64,000 nucleotides of DNA from Thiorhodovibrio litoralis (GTDB lineage Bacteria; Pseudomonadota; Gammaproteobacteria; Chromatiales; Chromatiaceae), in assembly GCF_033954455.1 (NCBI RefSeq), contig NZ_CP121473.1, forward strand, positions 124,001 to 188,000. The letters run 5' to 3'. The position numbers and the translations under genes are program-made. How positions within the stretch are numbered: position 1 is the stretch's first letter; each line of letters opens with the position of its first letter. Below are positions 47,341 through 56,408 of this stretch, piece after piece. The notes under the pieces are model-generated. The model had not been told where the DNA came from. It saw only the letters and a program-made list of their open reading frames with translations, and did no database searches.

Positions 47341-47801
47341 CCCTGGCAGGAAGCGACGCAGGACCACGATCCACTATCCTCGGCCCCTTTTCGAAGCGAG
47401 GAGGTTGAGATGGAGCGTTTGTCCATGCGTAAGATTCGAGAAGTGCTGCGCCTGCGGTTTGAGGCCGGGCGATCAGCACGTCAGATTGGCGCCAGCGTGC
47501 AGGTCGCACGCAGCACCATTGGCGAGTACGAGCGGCGCTTTGCCGCTAGCGGGTTACCCTGGCCGCTGCCCGAATCGCTCAGCGACGCCGAGCTGGAGCG
47601 ACGGCTGTTTCCGCCCGCACCGGCGCTGCCGGCCCACAGCCGCCCGATCCCCGACTGGGCCAGCCTGCACCAAGAGCTACGTCGCCCCGGCGTCAGCCTG
47701 ATGCTGCTGTGGGAGGAATACCGCGCCGCCTACCCACAAGGCTATGGCTACAGCTGGTTTTGCGACACCTACGCCAGCTGGTCGGCCAAGCTCGACGTGG
47801 T

Positions 47802-47809
47802 CATGCGCC
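47802..47809. repeat. Left 8-bp target-site duplication of IS66
   Basis: CATGCGCC at 47802-47809 recurs at 50476-50483, directly outside the IS66 ends. Eight bases is the usual IS66 duplication length. Confidence 0.93.
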
Positions 47810-47945
47810 GTAAGCGATCAGCGAACTACATCTACCCTGCCCGACCGGGGCGGCGGACAATGGTGCAATGGAACGCAACCACGCACCAGCGCAATGCCCG
47901 CAACAGTCAACCCCCGGCGGTTACCCGCCGGTGGTCGTCGCGGCA

Positions 47946-49634
47946 TCATCGCTTGCCAGACACCGCTGGATCAGTGATCGAGGCCAAACGCGCTGGCGCG
48001 GGCAGATCCTCGGGGCGGAGGTTAAACGGCAGCAGCGCCTCAATCGCCTGCGGCGTTTTCGCCAGGGGCAGTTGCTCGAAGAGGTGGTTGAGGTACGCCC
48101 GGGGCTCGAGTTTATTCGCCTTGGCCGTCTCAATGAGGCTATAAAGCAGCGCGCTGGTCTGTGCCCCTTCGGGACAACCGGCAAACAGCCAGTTCTTCCT
48201 TCCGACCACAAAGGGACGAATGGCATTCTCCGCCTGGTTATTGTCGATCTCCACCTCGCCATGATCGAGGAAGACCAGCAGCGTCGGCCACTGATTCAAG
48301 GCATAGCCAATCGCCTTGCCCAGCAGACTCTTTGGCGCCACGCGCAGCACATGGCGATCCAGCCAGGCCTTGATCTGTTCGATGATCGGGAGGCTGAACG
48401 CCTGGCGCTCACGCACCCGGGTATCCGCATCCGCCCGCTCAAGACGCAAGCGCTTCTCAATGGCATACAACTCGCCAATCATTGCCACCATCGCCTGAGC
48501 GAGCGAGGCCTCGCGCCCGGCGCCCGCCTCGACGAACTTGCGTCGCACATGCGCCCAGCAACCGGCATGGTCGATGATCTCCTCTACCTTGGCCAGCACG
48601 TGGTAAGCACTGTAGCCATCGGATTGCAGAATCAGCTCAATGGGTGGATCGCTGCCGGCGCCATGCTCACCAAACAGCACCGCATGGGGGACAGCGGCCG
48701 CGCGCGAGGTCGCGTATTCAAACCAGCGCACCGCTCGCCCGGGCGGTCCCCCGCAAAACACCCAGATAAAAGACTCCTGGGTATTGTCCCGTCCGGGTTC
48801 GTTCAACACCTGCAAGCGGGTTTCATCGATGTTCAGCGTGGCGCCAAGCAGCAACTGCGCTTTGATCGCCTGCGCGATGGGAGCCAGTGGCGCCTGCAAC
48901 TGCATCAGCCACCCGGCCATGCTCTGGCGCGGGATGTCGATCCCCTCGCGGGCAAAGATCTTCTCCTGGCGATACAGCGGCAGGGCATCGACAAACTTCC
49001 CCGTCACGATCGAGGCCAGCAGCGAGGCATGGGCGATGGCCTTGGGGATCATCTGAGGCGCGCGTGGGGCGATCTTGATCCCGGCCTCCTCGTCCTCAAC
49101 GCTGTCATCGACCGGGGCATACTTGGCACGCTTGTATTCGATGACATAGAGCTGACGCGGCAGATCGGCGAGCTGCTCGGAGACGTCATAGCCGATGAAA
49201 TGCCAGTTCTCCCCGAGCGCGGCTTTCTCCTGCTCGGATAGATCAAGGATGCGCTCCACCCGGGTCAAATGCGCTGGCAGCGGTTTGCGCTTGGGCTGGC
49301 CTTTGGGCGGGTTGGTCTTGGTGTTCTCGCCCTTGGGCGGCTTGGTCTTGGCATCCGCCTCGGCCTCAAGCTGGCCGATCAGTGCTTCAAGCTCTGTCTC
49401 ATCAAAGAGGTTGAGCTGTCCATCGGGCACCTTGTCCGTGCTGGGACCAAAGCGTTTGCGGCGCAATAACTCAATGTACTCGAGCAATTGGTCAATGCGT
49501 TTGGCGTCGCTGTCAATGCGCTCCTGTTGTTCGGTGAGCGTCTGCGTCAACGCGTCCAATTGCGCGCGCAATTGGTGAATGATCCCGTGCAATTGAACGG
49601 GTTCATTGGGCAGCATTTGAATGGCGACTTCCAT
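47946..49634 (-). CDS. tnpC: IS66 transposase TnpC
   Basis: 562 residues. N-terminal leucine-rich coiled coil (LHGIIHQLRAQLDALTQTLT) and zinc-finger-like region, then the IS66 catalytic domain with LNIDETRLQVLNEPGRDN, WVFCGGPPGRAVRWFEY, QSDGYSAYHVLAKVEEI and AGCWAHVRRKFVEAGA, then the C-terminal IS66_C domain (EIDNNQAENAIRPFVVGRKN). The first 40 residues after tnpB contain no other gene. Intact. Confidence 0.95.
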   Translation of the reverse strand: MEVAIQMLPNEPVQLHGIIHQLRAQLDALTQTLTEQQERIDSDAKRIDQLLEYIELLRRKRFGPSTDKVPDGQLNLFDETELEALIGQLEAEADAKTKPPKGENTKTNPPKGQPKRKPLPAHLTRVERILDLSEQEKAALGENWHFIGYDVSEQLADLPRQLYVIEYKRAKYAPVDDSVEDEEAGIKIAPRAPQMIPKAIAHASLLASIVTGKFVDALPLYRQEKIFAREGIDIPRQSMAGWLMQLQAPLAPIAQAIKAQLLLGATLNIDETRLQVLNEPGRDNTQESFIWVFCGGPPGRAVRWFEYATSRAAAVPHAVLFGEHGAGSDPPIELILQSDGYSAYHVLAKVEEIIDHAGCWAHVRRKFVEAGAGREASLAQAMVAMIGELYAIEKRLRLERADADTRVRERQAFSLPIIEQIKAWLDRHVLRVAPKSLLGKAIGYALNQWPTLLVFLDHGEVEIDNNQAENAIRPFVVGRKNWLFAGCPEGAQTSALLYSLIETAKANKLEPRAYLNHLFEQLPLAKTPQAIEALLPFNLRPEDLPAPARLASITDPAVSGKR

Positions 49635-49686
49635 AGTCGCGAATCATACCGAGAACGCGTATCTGAATACAAGCTTTTTTTGCATT

Positions 49687-50040
49687 TTAAATCAGATTAA
49701 AGCGCGCCTGTTGATGTCCTTCGAGTTGCTTTGGATCGAGCCCTTCAAGCAGCCAATGCAATTCGCGCAATGAGAGGTTGACGGGATCGTTGCTGGTGGG
49801 TGATGGCCACCAGAAGCGCTGTTGTTCCAAGCGTCGGTACCATAACCAGAAGCCGTTGTTGTACCAATAGAGAATTTTGAGTTTGTCACGGGCGCGATTG
49901 CAGAAGACAAACAGGTGAGCGGAGAAAGGATCAGCGCCGAGGGTGTCGCTGACGATCCCCGCCAGGCCATCGATTTGCTTGCGCATGTCGGTAGCACCGG
50001 CGACCAGGTAGACGTGGGTATGGGTGCCGATGCCGATCAT
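49687..50040 (-). CDS. tnpB: IS66 accessory protein TnpB
   Basis: 117 residues with the Orf2 signature: LVAGATDMRKQIDGLAGIVS, HLFVFCNRARDKLKILYWYN and GFWLWYRRLEQQRFWW. Essential for IS66 transposition in studied members; biochemical role unclear. It overlaps tnpA by 4 bases. Confidence 0.94.
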   Translation of the reverse strand: MIGIGTHTHVYLVAGATDMRKQIDGLAGIVSDTLGADPFSAHLFVFCNRARDKLKILYWYNNGFWLWYRRLEQQRFWWPSPTSNDPVNLSLRELHWLLEGLDPKQLEGHQQARFNLI

Positions 50041-50390
50041 GCGTCACGCCCTTTGAGGAGGGCGATGAGCCGATGCAGGGTGGTGGCATCAAAGCCGGCG
50101 CTGATGTCTAGGCGCAGTCCGTCAGGAAAGTGAAGACTGAGCGGTGAACCGCTGTGGGGTGTCGGTTCGCTGATCCAGTGCACCGGAACCAGGGTGCAAG
50201 CCGGTTCTTGCTCGCGCCCGGGGGTGGGCGTTGCGCGCTGGCCTTCGCGGCGAAACACCTCACGCCAGCGCGCGAAACTCGACACGGAAATGCCGTGGCG
50301 TCGGCAGTACTCGCCTTGGGTCAGACCACTGTCCCACCATGCGTCGGTTAAGGTCCGCCATTGCTGGCAAGTGCGTCGCTTTTGTACCAT
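50037..50390 (-). CDS. tnpA: IS66 accessory protein TnpA
   Basis: 117 residues with an HTH_Tnp_1-like N-terminus: RRTCQQWRTLTDAWWDSGLT, QGEYCRRHGISVSSFARWRE. The C-terminal half ends LSLHFPDGLRLDISAGFDAT. First gene of the IS66 operon, with its start 85 bases inside the right end. Confidence 0.92.
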   Translation of the reverse strand: MVQKRRTCQQWRTLTDAWWDSGLTQGEYCRRHGISVSSFARWREVFRREGQRATPTPGREQEPACTLVPVHWISEPTPHSGSPLSLHFPDGLRLDISAGFDATTLHRLIALLKGRDA

Positions 50391-50475
50391 GCGGATGCTC
50401 CTGTCGTGGTTGATCAGGTCGGCATCTTGGCGGGGCGGCGCTGGCGGGGCTAGATGTAGTTCGCTGATCGCTTAC

Positions 50476-50483
50476 CATGCGCC
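50476..50483. repeat. Right 8-bp target-site duplication of IS66
   Basis: CATGCGCC, identical to 47802-47809; the istA reading frame resumes directly after it. Confidence 0.93.
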
Positions 50484-50844
50484 AGAGCCACCGCGCCGGG
50501 GAGAAGCTGTTCGTCGACTATGCCGGTCAGACGGCAGAGGTGATCGATCGCACCACCGGGGAAATCCGCACCGCCCAGATCTTCGTGGCGGTACTGGGGG
50601 CATCGAACTACACCTACGCCGAAGCCACCTGGACGCAGAACCTGTCGGATTGGACCGGCTCCCACGTGCGCGCCTTGGCGTTCCTCGGGGGCGTGCCGGA
50701 AGTACTGGTCCCCGACAACCTTGCCAGTGGGGTGAGCAAAGCCCAACGTTACGAGCCCGACATCAACCCCACCTGCGCCGAGCTGGCCGCGCACTACGGT
50801 GTTGCGGTGGTCCCGGCCCGGGTGCGCAAGCCTCGGGATAAGTC

Positions 50845-52920
50845 TCACGCTTCACACTGCACTCCGTCTGGTTGTTGCGGGGTTGGTTTGACGTAACGAC
50901 CGGATTTCCATTTTGATTTCACCGGCGCATTGTCCGTTGGTGGAACATAAAGGTAGCGCGGTTTGTCGTCGTAAGCGACCGCATCGAGCCAACCTTTTGA
51001 CCGCCAATTCTTGACCGTGGCGGGCGCGATTCCAAGCTGCTCGGCGACCTCATCGGGCGTCAGATAGCCCGCTTCGCGCAAGCGCTCGTAGCGGCTCTTT
51101 AAACCGTAGGCAATGCGGATGTTACGAATCATCAACCGATGCAACGCCCCGCCATCGCACGAACGCATGCCGCGTGCATTGAGGATCGCCGCAATGGCCT
51201 TGTCGGTGTGGTGATCGATCAGGCGATCCACCGCAGCCACAAGCGTGGTGCTGTGGCGACGCAACTCACCGATTGGTAGAGGTCGTGGCAAGCGGATCGT
51301 TTGCGTCGCCCCACCGCGGAAACGCACTTGGGTGATGATCTCAGATCCCTTGTGCAGCGTGACATCCTCGATCAATAAGCGCAGCATGCGCTTGCGTTCC
51401 CGATCGGGTGTGGCGGGATCACGCCATAGGGCCGGGAAGTCATTGGCCAGTGCCATCATTTGGGCGCGTTGCGGCTCATCGACCAGCAAACGTTCGGCCT
51501 CGCGTTGGCGCGCGTAGTGCTCCTGCGCCTCGGCCACCGCGCGCAGCTTTTCATTCCACTCCGCCTCCAAGGAATCGGCCACCAGGCGATTTTCCGGCTC
51601 AACCTGCATATAGCGGCGCCGCGCCAGATCGGCTTCGTGCTGGGCGCGCTCGACGGCTTTGTGGCGCAATTGGTCGGCTTGATCGAAGCGCGCCTGCAGT
51701 TCCTGGTGGATCGCCAGTGTCACCTCCACTGTCACCGGGGTGAGCGTCTCCACCACCAGTTCACCGATCGCACGGTCAATGCCGGCGCCGGGAATTGACT
51801 GGCAAACGGGCTTGGCCTGTTCGATGCCGTCGCGCTGGCAGATGTAGTAGGGAAAGGTCTTGGCGTTGCGATGGTCGTAACGCACGCTCATGCGCTTTCC
51901 GCACTGCCCGCAGATCACCAGACCCTGGAGCAAGGCCGGTCCCTCGCGCGGTGGGCTGCGCCGGCGCTCCTCGCCGTGTGTTGCCGAGTTCTGACGCAAC
52001 TGCTCAAGATTGCCCTCGTATTCCTCCCAGGTGATATAACCGGGATGGGCATCGCGCACCAACGCGATCCAGTCCTCGCGTGGGAGTTTCTTGTAGCGCT
52101 GCGCGCCGTACTTGCGCTGACGGCTGCGCCCGTAGCTGAAGGCTCCGGCGTAACGCGGATGGTGCAGCAGCCACAGGGCGCGGTGGTGCGCCAGCTCCCC
52201 CCAGATCACCTCGCCTTTGCGCGGACCATGGCTGATGCGACGTGGAAAGCGCAGCTTCTGTTGCCGAAACGCTTTGACCGTGGCTGTCGCTGAGCCGACG
52301 CGACGGAAGGTCTCAAAGAACAAGCGTACCGTCGCCTGCACGTGGCTGTCGGGATCCAGCACCACATGCTCGGCGCCATCATAGACGAACCCAATCGGCA
52401 GCCGACAGGGCAACTCCCCACGACGCGCCTTGTTCATCATTCCGCCGATCAGCCGTGCCCGCAGCAGGTGCAGTTCCGCCTCCGACATGGTGCCTTTCAA
52501 GCCCAACAGAAGTCGGTCGTTGAAGTGGCCCGGGTCGTAAATCCCGTCCTCGTCGAGAATCAGGGTATCGCTCAGGGCGCAGATTTCCAGCAGACGGTGC
52601 CAGTCGGCGTTGTTGCGCGCCAAACGCGAGACCTCCAACCCCATCACAATCCCCGCACGGCCCATGCCGACATCGCTGACCAGGCGCTGAAAGCCTTCGC
52701 GCTCCTCGCTCGAGGCGCCCGACTGACCGAGGTCACGATCGACCACGACGATGCGCTCGTGCGCCCATCCCAGTGCCAGCGCCCGCTGCTTGAGGGCGTA
52801 TTGGCGCTCCGTGCTTTCGGTGTTCTCCAGAACTTGGCGCAAGGAGGACTGGCGGATATACAGATAGGCGTGGCGTTTGAGGTGGCGGGCCTGCACCTTG
52901 CCCTGAGGATCAGCGCTCAT
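50845..52920 (-). CDS. Large serine recombinase
   Basis: 691 residues from ATG 52920 ([20 protein letters not shown]). The resolvase catalytic domain includes [20 protein letters not shown] with the nucleophile Ser, and [21 protein letters not shown] recombinase domain follows ([20 protein letters not shown]), then a zinc-ribbon domain ([15 protein letters not shown] and CQSIPG), a coiled coil of about 80 residues, and a C-terminal HTH ([20 protein letters not shown]). Its stop is 2 bases inside the left boundary. It likely integrates and excises the cassette. Translationally coupled to the upstream small gene (ATGA). Confidence 0.9.
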   Translation of the reverse strand: MSADPQGKVQARHLKRHAYLYIRQSSLRQVLENTESTERQYALKQRALALGWAHERIVVVDRDLGQSGASSEEREGFQRLVSDVGMGRAGIVMGLEVSRLARNNADWHRLLEICALSDTLILDEDGIYDPGHFNDRLLLGLKGTMSEAELHLLRARLIGGMMNKARRGELPCRLPIGFVYDGAEHVVLDPDSHVQATVRLFFETFRRVGSATATVKAFRQQKLRFPRRISHGPRKGEVIWGELAHHRALWLLHHPRYAGAFSYGRSRQRKYGAQRYKKLPREDWIALVRDAHPGYITWEEYEGNLEQLRQNSATHGEERRRSPPREGPALLQGLVICGQCGKRMSVRYDHRNAKTFPYYICQRDGIEQAKPVCQSIPGAGIDRAIGELVVETLTPVTVEVTLAIHQELQARFDQADQLRHKAVERAQHEADLARRRYMQVEPENRLVADSLEAEWNEKLRAVAEAQEHYARQREAERLLVDEPQRAQMMALANDFPALWRDPATPDRERKRMLRLLIEDVTLHKGSEIITQVRFRGGATQTIRLPRPLPIGELRRHSTTLVAAVDRLIDHHTDKAIAAILNARGMRSCDGGALHRLMIRNIRIAYGLKSRYERLREAGYLTPDEVAEQLGIAPATVKNWRSKGWLDAVAYDDKPRYLYVPPTDNAPVKSKWKSGRYVKPTPQQPDGVQCEA

Positions 52921-53228
52921 GCCGGTTGTGCTCCGCTGTGTGGCGCTTGTGAGCAATGGATGGCCATGCTTACCAGCACGTCGATGAGCTCCGCATGCAG
53001 CGGCGAGGGGGCGGACAGGGGCGGCGCAGCGCCAGACACTGAACGCTCGAGCGCGGGTTTGCACTTGGGCACGCCGAGCCGAGCCCACGTCAACATGCCA
53101 TGACGCAGCAGGATGTTGAGTCCGAGTTCCTCGGCGCGGCCCGCTCGCGCCTCGAGGCAGTGCGCGCGTAAGCGTTCGTAGGCGCTGAGCGTATCGAGCG
53201 CGGGCGTTGGCTCGGGTGCGGTGTTCAT
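52917..53228 (-). CDS. Small cassette protein of unknown function
   Basis: 103 residues from ATG 53228 (MNTAPEPTPALDTLSAYERL), with an internal helical region RAHCLEARAGRAEELGLNIL. No motif I recognise. The start overlaps the HTH gene and the end overlaps the recombinase start, both by 4 bases, so it belongs to the recombinase operon. A role as a recombination accessory factor is only a guess. Confidence 0.65.
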   Translation of the reverse strand: MNTAPEPTPALDTLSAYERLRAHCLEARAGRAEELGLNILLRHGMLTWARLGVPKCKPALERSVSGAAPPLSAPSPLHAELIDVLVSMAIHCSQAPHSGAQPA

Positions 53229-53692
53229 GGGCGTTTTTTTTCCGCCCGCTGCAGCGCGCGTTCGATACTGCGTGGATGGACCTGGAGACCGAAGTGTGTC
53301 GCGACCTGTGCGGCCAGTTGTGCCGGTGTCAGCGCTGCCTCTTCGGCAACCCGGTGCAGCAAGAACGCGACGACCTCCTCGGTCAGCTTGTGCCCACCAT
53401 GGGGACCGCGTTTTTTTGGATAGAGCCCCGCCAGTCCCTCGCCTCGCCACGCCGCCTGCGCCTCATAGAACGAGGGACGTGACAGGCCGAAGGCAGCCGC
53501 CGTGGCACTGACTGAATCGCCATCGACCTGCACGCGGCGCAACATCTCATATTTGACTTGAAGCAGATCGCGCGGATCGAAGAAGTCCGATTGCGCGAAT
53601 AGCGCGTCGGTGACGGCGTGCGTGCGCGGATTCAGCACGCCCTGTTCGTGCAAACGCTGCTTCTTGGGATCGCTATACGCCCGTTTGGCCAT
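53225..53692 (-). CDS. Helix-turn-helix protein of the recombinase cassette
   Basis: 155 residues from ATG 53692 (MAKRAYSDPKKQRLHEQGVL). The central part is an HTH like those of transposase N-termini: SVSATAAAFGLSRPSFYEAQ and AAWRGEGLAGLYPKKRGPHG. A second HTH-like part is LTPAQLAAQVATHFGLQVHP, followed by RSIERALQRAEKKRP. It probably binds cassette DNA or regulates the operon. Coupled to the next gene. Confidence 0.8.
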   Translation of the reverse strand: MAKRAYSDPKKQRLHEQGVLNPRTHAVTDALFAQSDFFDPRDLLQVKYEMLRRVQVDGDSVSATAAAFGLSRPSFYEAQAAWRGEGLAGLYPKKRGPHGGHKLTEEVVAFLLHRVAEEAALTPAQLAAQVATHFGLQVHPRSIERALQRAEKKRP

Positions 53693-53873
53693 CGTGAGTC
53701 TCAGGTGCAAGTGTTAGGCGAATTATGTCTCAAATGGCCACATTGTCAAGCGGCAGTTTCTGGCTGATGCAGATTTGTAGCGATGATACAGAGGAAGAAA
53801 CCGAAAGGCATCTGTCCTGCCCATGGAAAGGCAAATATTCCCTTACAGTAATGACAAATTTTACCTGACACAC

Positions 53874-54095
53874 TTATTCGCCTTGATCGCCGTTGTCCTG
53901 TTCGCGCAGACGCGCCACCAATGTCACCAGCTGGACAAGATCCGCTGGGCGAAAATGCGCGCGCCCGCCGGCCACTGACACAAACGCATCCACTTCGCCA
54001 ACGTCCGTCCAGCTTGCTGGCACGGCTTTGAGCGCCCCTTGCTCGTCGTAGAAAAACACCCGGTACTCGCCCCAGGTTTGGCGCACCGTCAGCAA
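53874..54095 (-). CDS. DUF5372-family protein, start uncertain
   Basis: At least 73 residues from a possible TTG at 54095: LTVRQTWGEYRVFFYDEQGA and VAGGRAHFRPADLVQLVTLV. The same frame is open upstream through GQVVTITHPFHPRHGCRYEL, which is the usual N-terminus of the family, up to the insertion boundary at 54188. No ATG or GTG starts that longer frame, so initiation may lie outside the cassette or at a rare codon. Function unknown; the family is repeatedly seen beside serine recombinases of this type. The gap 53693-53873 has no gene. Confidence 0.6.
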   Translation of the reverse strand: MLTVRQTWGEYRVFFYDEQGALKAVPASWTDVGEVDAFVSVAGGRAHFRPADLVQLVTLVARLREQDNGDQGE

Positions 54096-54998
54096 CTCGT
54101 AGCGACATCCATGGCGCGGGTGGAACGGATGGGTGATGGTGACAACTTGCCCTTCACGAACGTCATAGGCTGTAGTCGATAGCTCTGGATAAGGCCAAGG
54201 TCGAAGTCGGCGTGCAAGTGGTTGAACGCTGGATACTCGCCGCTCTGCGCCGGCGCACGTTTTTCTCCCTGCGCGAGCTCAATGACGCCATCGCCGAACG
54301 CCTGGCTTGGCTCAACCAGCGCCCGTTCAAAAAGCTTCCCGGCTCGCGCAAAGAGGCGTTTGAGGCCATCGACCGCCCGGCACTGCGTCCCTTACCCGCT
54401 GAGCCCTACGTCTTCGCCACCTGGAAGACAGCGCGGGTGAACATCGACTACCACGTCGAGGTTGAGGGCCATTACTACTCCGTGCCTTACGCCCTGGTGA
54501 AGAAGACCCTGGATGTGCGCTTGAGCGAGCGCACCATCGAGTGCTTCCACCGCAACCAGCGCGTCGCCAGCCATGCGCGCTCCTCCCTCAAAGGCCGTCA
54601 TACCACGGTGACCGCGCACATGCCCAAGGCGCATCAGAAGTACGCCGAATGGACGCCTGAGCGCCTGATTCGTTGGGCCGAGGAGACCGGACCGGCAACC
54701 GCCACGGTGGTGGCCAACATCCTCGCCTCCCGTGCCCACCCCCAGCAGGGCTTTCGCTCCTCTCTGGGCTTGCTGCGCCTGGCCGAGCGCTACAGCCCCA
54801 AGCGCCTGGAAGCGGCCTGTGAACGCGCCCTGCGCCTGAATGCCTGCCGCTACAAACACATCGCCTCGATGCTCGAGCGCGGTCTGGATCGCCACAACCC
54901 GCCCGTTCAACAGTCCCTCGATCTGCCCAGCGCGCATGAGCATCTGCGCGGGGCGGAGTATTTCCACTAATCCCTTCCATCAACAGGAGTGATCACTC

Positions 54999-55605
54999 AT
55001 GCTGCATCATCCAACCCTGGATAAACTCCAGCAACTGCGCCTGCATGGCATGCTCGCGGCCTTGCGCGAGCAGCTCGAGCTGCCCGAGGTGGCGTCTTTG
55101 AGCTTCGAGGAGCGCCTCGGGTTGCTGGTCGACCGGGAGCTGACCCTGCGCGAGCAACGCCGGCTACAAACCCGTCTGCGCCAGGCCAAGCTCAAGCAAC
55201 AGGCTTGCCTGGAGGATCTGGACCGCCACAGCCCGCGCGGGCTCGATGCGGCGCTGATGACCCAACTGGGTACCGGGCAGTGGATTCGCGAGGGGCTCAA
55301 TTGCCTGATCCTCGGCCCCACCGGGGTGGGTAAGACGTGGATTGCTTGTGCGCTGGCGCAGCAGGCGTGCCGCCAGGGCTTCACCACCCGCTATCTGCGC
55401 ACCCCGCGATTGTTCGAGGAGCTGCGCCTGGCGCATGCCGATGGCACCTTCCCAAAACTCATGCGTTCCCTGGCCAAGACGGATCTGATTGTGCTCGACG
55501 ACTGGGGGCTGATGAGCCTGGAGGCCGAGGCCCGACGCGATTTGCTTGAACTACTCGATGACCGCCACGGCCAGCGCGCGACGCTGATCACCAGCCAGGT
55601 GAGCC
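54999..55605 (+). pseudogene. istB: istB helper ATPase, truncated at its C-terminus
   Basis: AAA+ ATPase that activates IstA in IS21 elements. The first about 202 residues are normal: HHPTLDKLQQLRLHGMLAAL, Walker A in LILGPTGVGKTWIACALAQ and Walker B in DLIVLDDWGLMSLE. After ATLITSQV the expected C-terminal 45 residues are replaced by SLSRLFAGIGRDSEQIQ, ending at 55655. That tail is encoded by the next element. The protein probably lacks sensor 2 and the C-terminal helix. Confidence 0.85.
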
Positions 55606-55655
55606 TGAGCAGACTATTTGCGGGAATCGGCCGCGATTCTGAGCAAATTCAGTGA

Positions 55656-55745
55656 GGGAAAACAAAAAACCCCCTCAAACAACTTGACGCAAGTTGCCCG
55701 AGAGGGCTGTCTCCGAATTTCGCCAAAAACCAGGAGACAGTCCCA
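55656..55745. promoter_or_regulatory. Leader with a stable hairpin before the zinc-ribbon gene
   Basis: GGCTGTCTCC at about 55704 pairs with GGAGACAGTCC at 55733, a perfect 10-base stem around an A-rich loop, ending just before the likely GTG start at 55746. The first arm is preceded by a second hairpin (CAACTTG / CAAGTTG). The position suggests control of translation or of transposition. Not matched to a known riboswitch. Confidence 0.45.
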
Positions 55746-56315
55746 GTGTGTCACGCCTTTCTTGCCGACACGAACTTTTACCACCTGCTCACCCGGATCG
55801 ACGAGTCGATTGCCGAGGAAGTCCGCGCGGGCGGCTGTGACTGCGGTGGTGCGTTGCACAGCGCCCGTTATCCGCGTAAGCCCCGAGGTGTTGTGCGTGG
55901 CGTCTTGGATGAGAGCTACCAGAGCCGTCTGAGTTTCTGCTGTGCCGCGGACGGGTGCCGGCGGCGCAGCACCCCGCCTTCCGTTCGGTTTCTGGGCCGC
56001 AAGGTCTATCTCGGGGTCATCGTCGTGCTGATTTCCGCCCTGCATTGCGGGCTGAGCGCATCGCGTCGCCAGCGCTTGATCAAGACGCTCGGTGTCACCG
56101 TCCAAACCCTGCGGCGGTGGCAGCACTGGTGGCGTGAGCAGTTTGTGCAAACCCGCTGCTTTCGATCCTTGGCTGGTCTGTTGATGCCGCCGATCGCCAC
56201 CGAGCACCTGCCAGGATCCCTGCTGGAAAAATTGAGCGCAAAAGCGTTGTCCGAGCGCGTCGTGCAACTGCTGATATTGATCGCCCCGAGCACGACAGCG
56301 ACAGGCTCGCTGTAG
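55746..56315 (+). CDS. Zinc-ribbon protein of the transposon-like unit
   Basis: About 190 residues from a GTG at 55746. Metal-binding cysteines occur as GGCDCGGALHSARYPRK and FCCAADGCRRRSTPPSVRFL. The C-terminal half has an HTH-like helix pair (GVTVQTLRRWQHWWREQFV). It lies 93 bases upstream of the transposase gene. It may recognise the ends of the element. No enzyme motif is visible. Confidence 0.65.
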   Translation: MCHAFLADTNFYHLLTRIDESIAEEVRAGGCDCGGALHSARYPRKPRGVVRGVLDESYQSRLSFCCAADGCRRRSTPPSVRFLGRKVYLGVIVVLISALHCGLSASRRQRLIKTLGVTVQTLRRWQHWWREQFVQTRCFRSLAGLLMPPIATEHLPGSLLEKLSAKALSERVVQLLILIAPSTTATGSL

Positions 56316-56408
56316 GGCAACGCCAACCCGCAGAAGACCTCATCGCGCCGCTGGGCGGCGCCTTCTAGACTCCCGGTGATGTGTGAAACAACTGGGAGGT
56401 GAAGACGA

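Larger units (their letters stand above)
47810..50475 (-). mobile_element. Complete IS66-family element
   Basis: 2666 bp with a perfect 25-bp terminal inverted repeat beginning GTAAGCGATCAGCGAACTAC on the left. CATGCGCC is duplicated on both sides. It carries tnpA, tnpB and tnpC on the minus strand. All three genes appear intact. It interrupts istA after codon 133. Confidence 0.95.
50843..54193 (-). mobile_element. Serine recombinase cassette inserted in istA
   Basis: 3351 bp between two copies of GGATAAG (50836-50842 and 54187-54193). Removing one copy and the insert restores istA exactly. It carries a large serine recombinase, two small coupled genes and a DUF5372-like gene, all on the minus strand. 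No inverted repeats are visible at the ends, as expected for an element moved by a serine recombinase with a short crossover core. The integration site core of 7 bases is inferred from the direct repeat. Confidence 0.85.
47410..54970 (+). pseudogene. istA: istA transposase in three pieces (47410-47809, 50484-50842, 54194-54970)
   Basis: Piece 1 has the HTH: MRKIREVLRLRFEAGRSARQ and IGASVQVARSTIGEYERRF. Piece 2 carries the first part of the DDE core: [40 protein letters not shown] and VPDNLASGV. Piece 3 carries the C-terminal half: [39 protein letters not shown] and [20 protein letters not shown]. The joins at [10 protein letters not shown] and [11 protein letters not shown] are exact to the base, so both interruptions are clean insertions. 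The gene is inactive in its present state. Confidence 0.92.
47239..55605 (+). mobile_element. IS21-family element, interrupted twice and lacking its right end
   Basis: Contains terminal repeats, istA in three pieces and istB. Removing the IS66 (47810-50475 plus one target copy) and the serine recombinase cassette (50843-54193) leaves one open istA frame of about 511 codons followed by istB 28 bases later. istB is truncated at about 55605, where the next element begins, and no right terminal repeats remain. The IS21 sits inside the older IS66 end at 47238. Confidence 0.88.
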
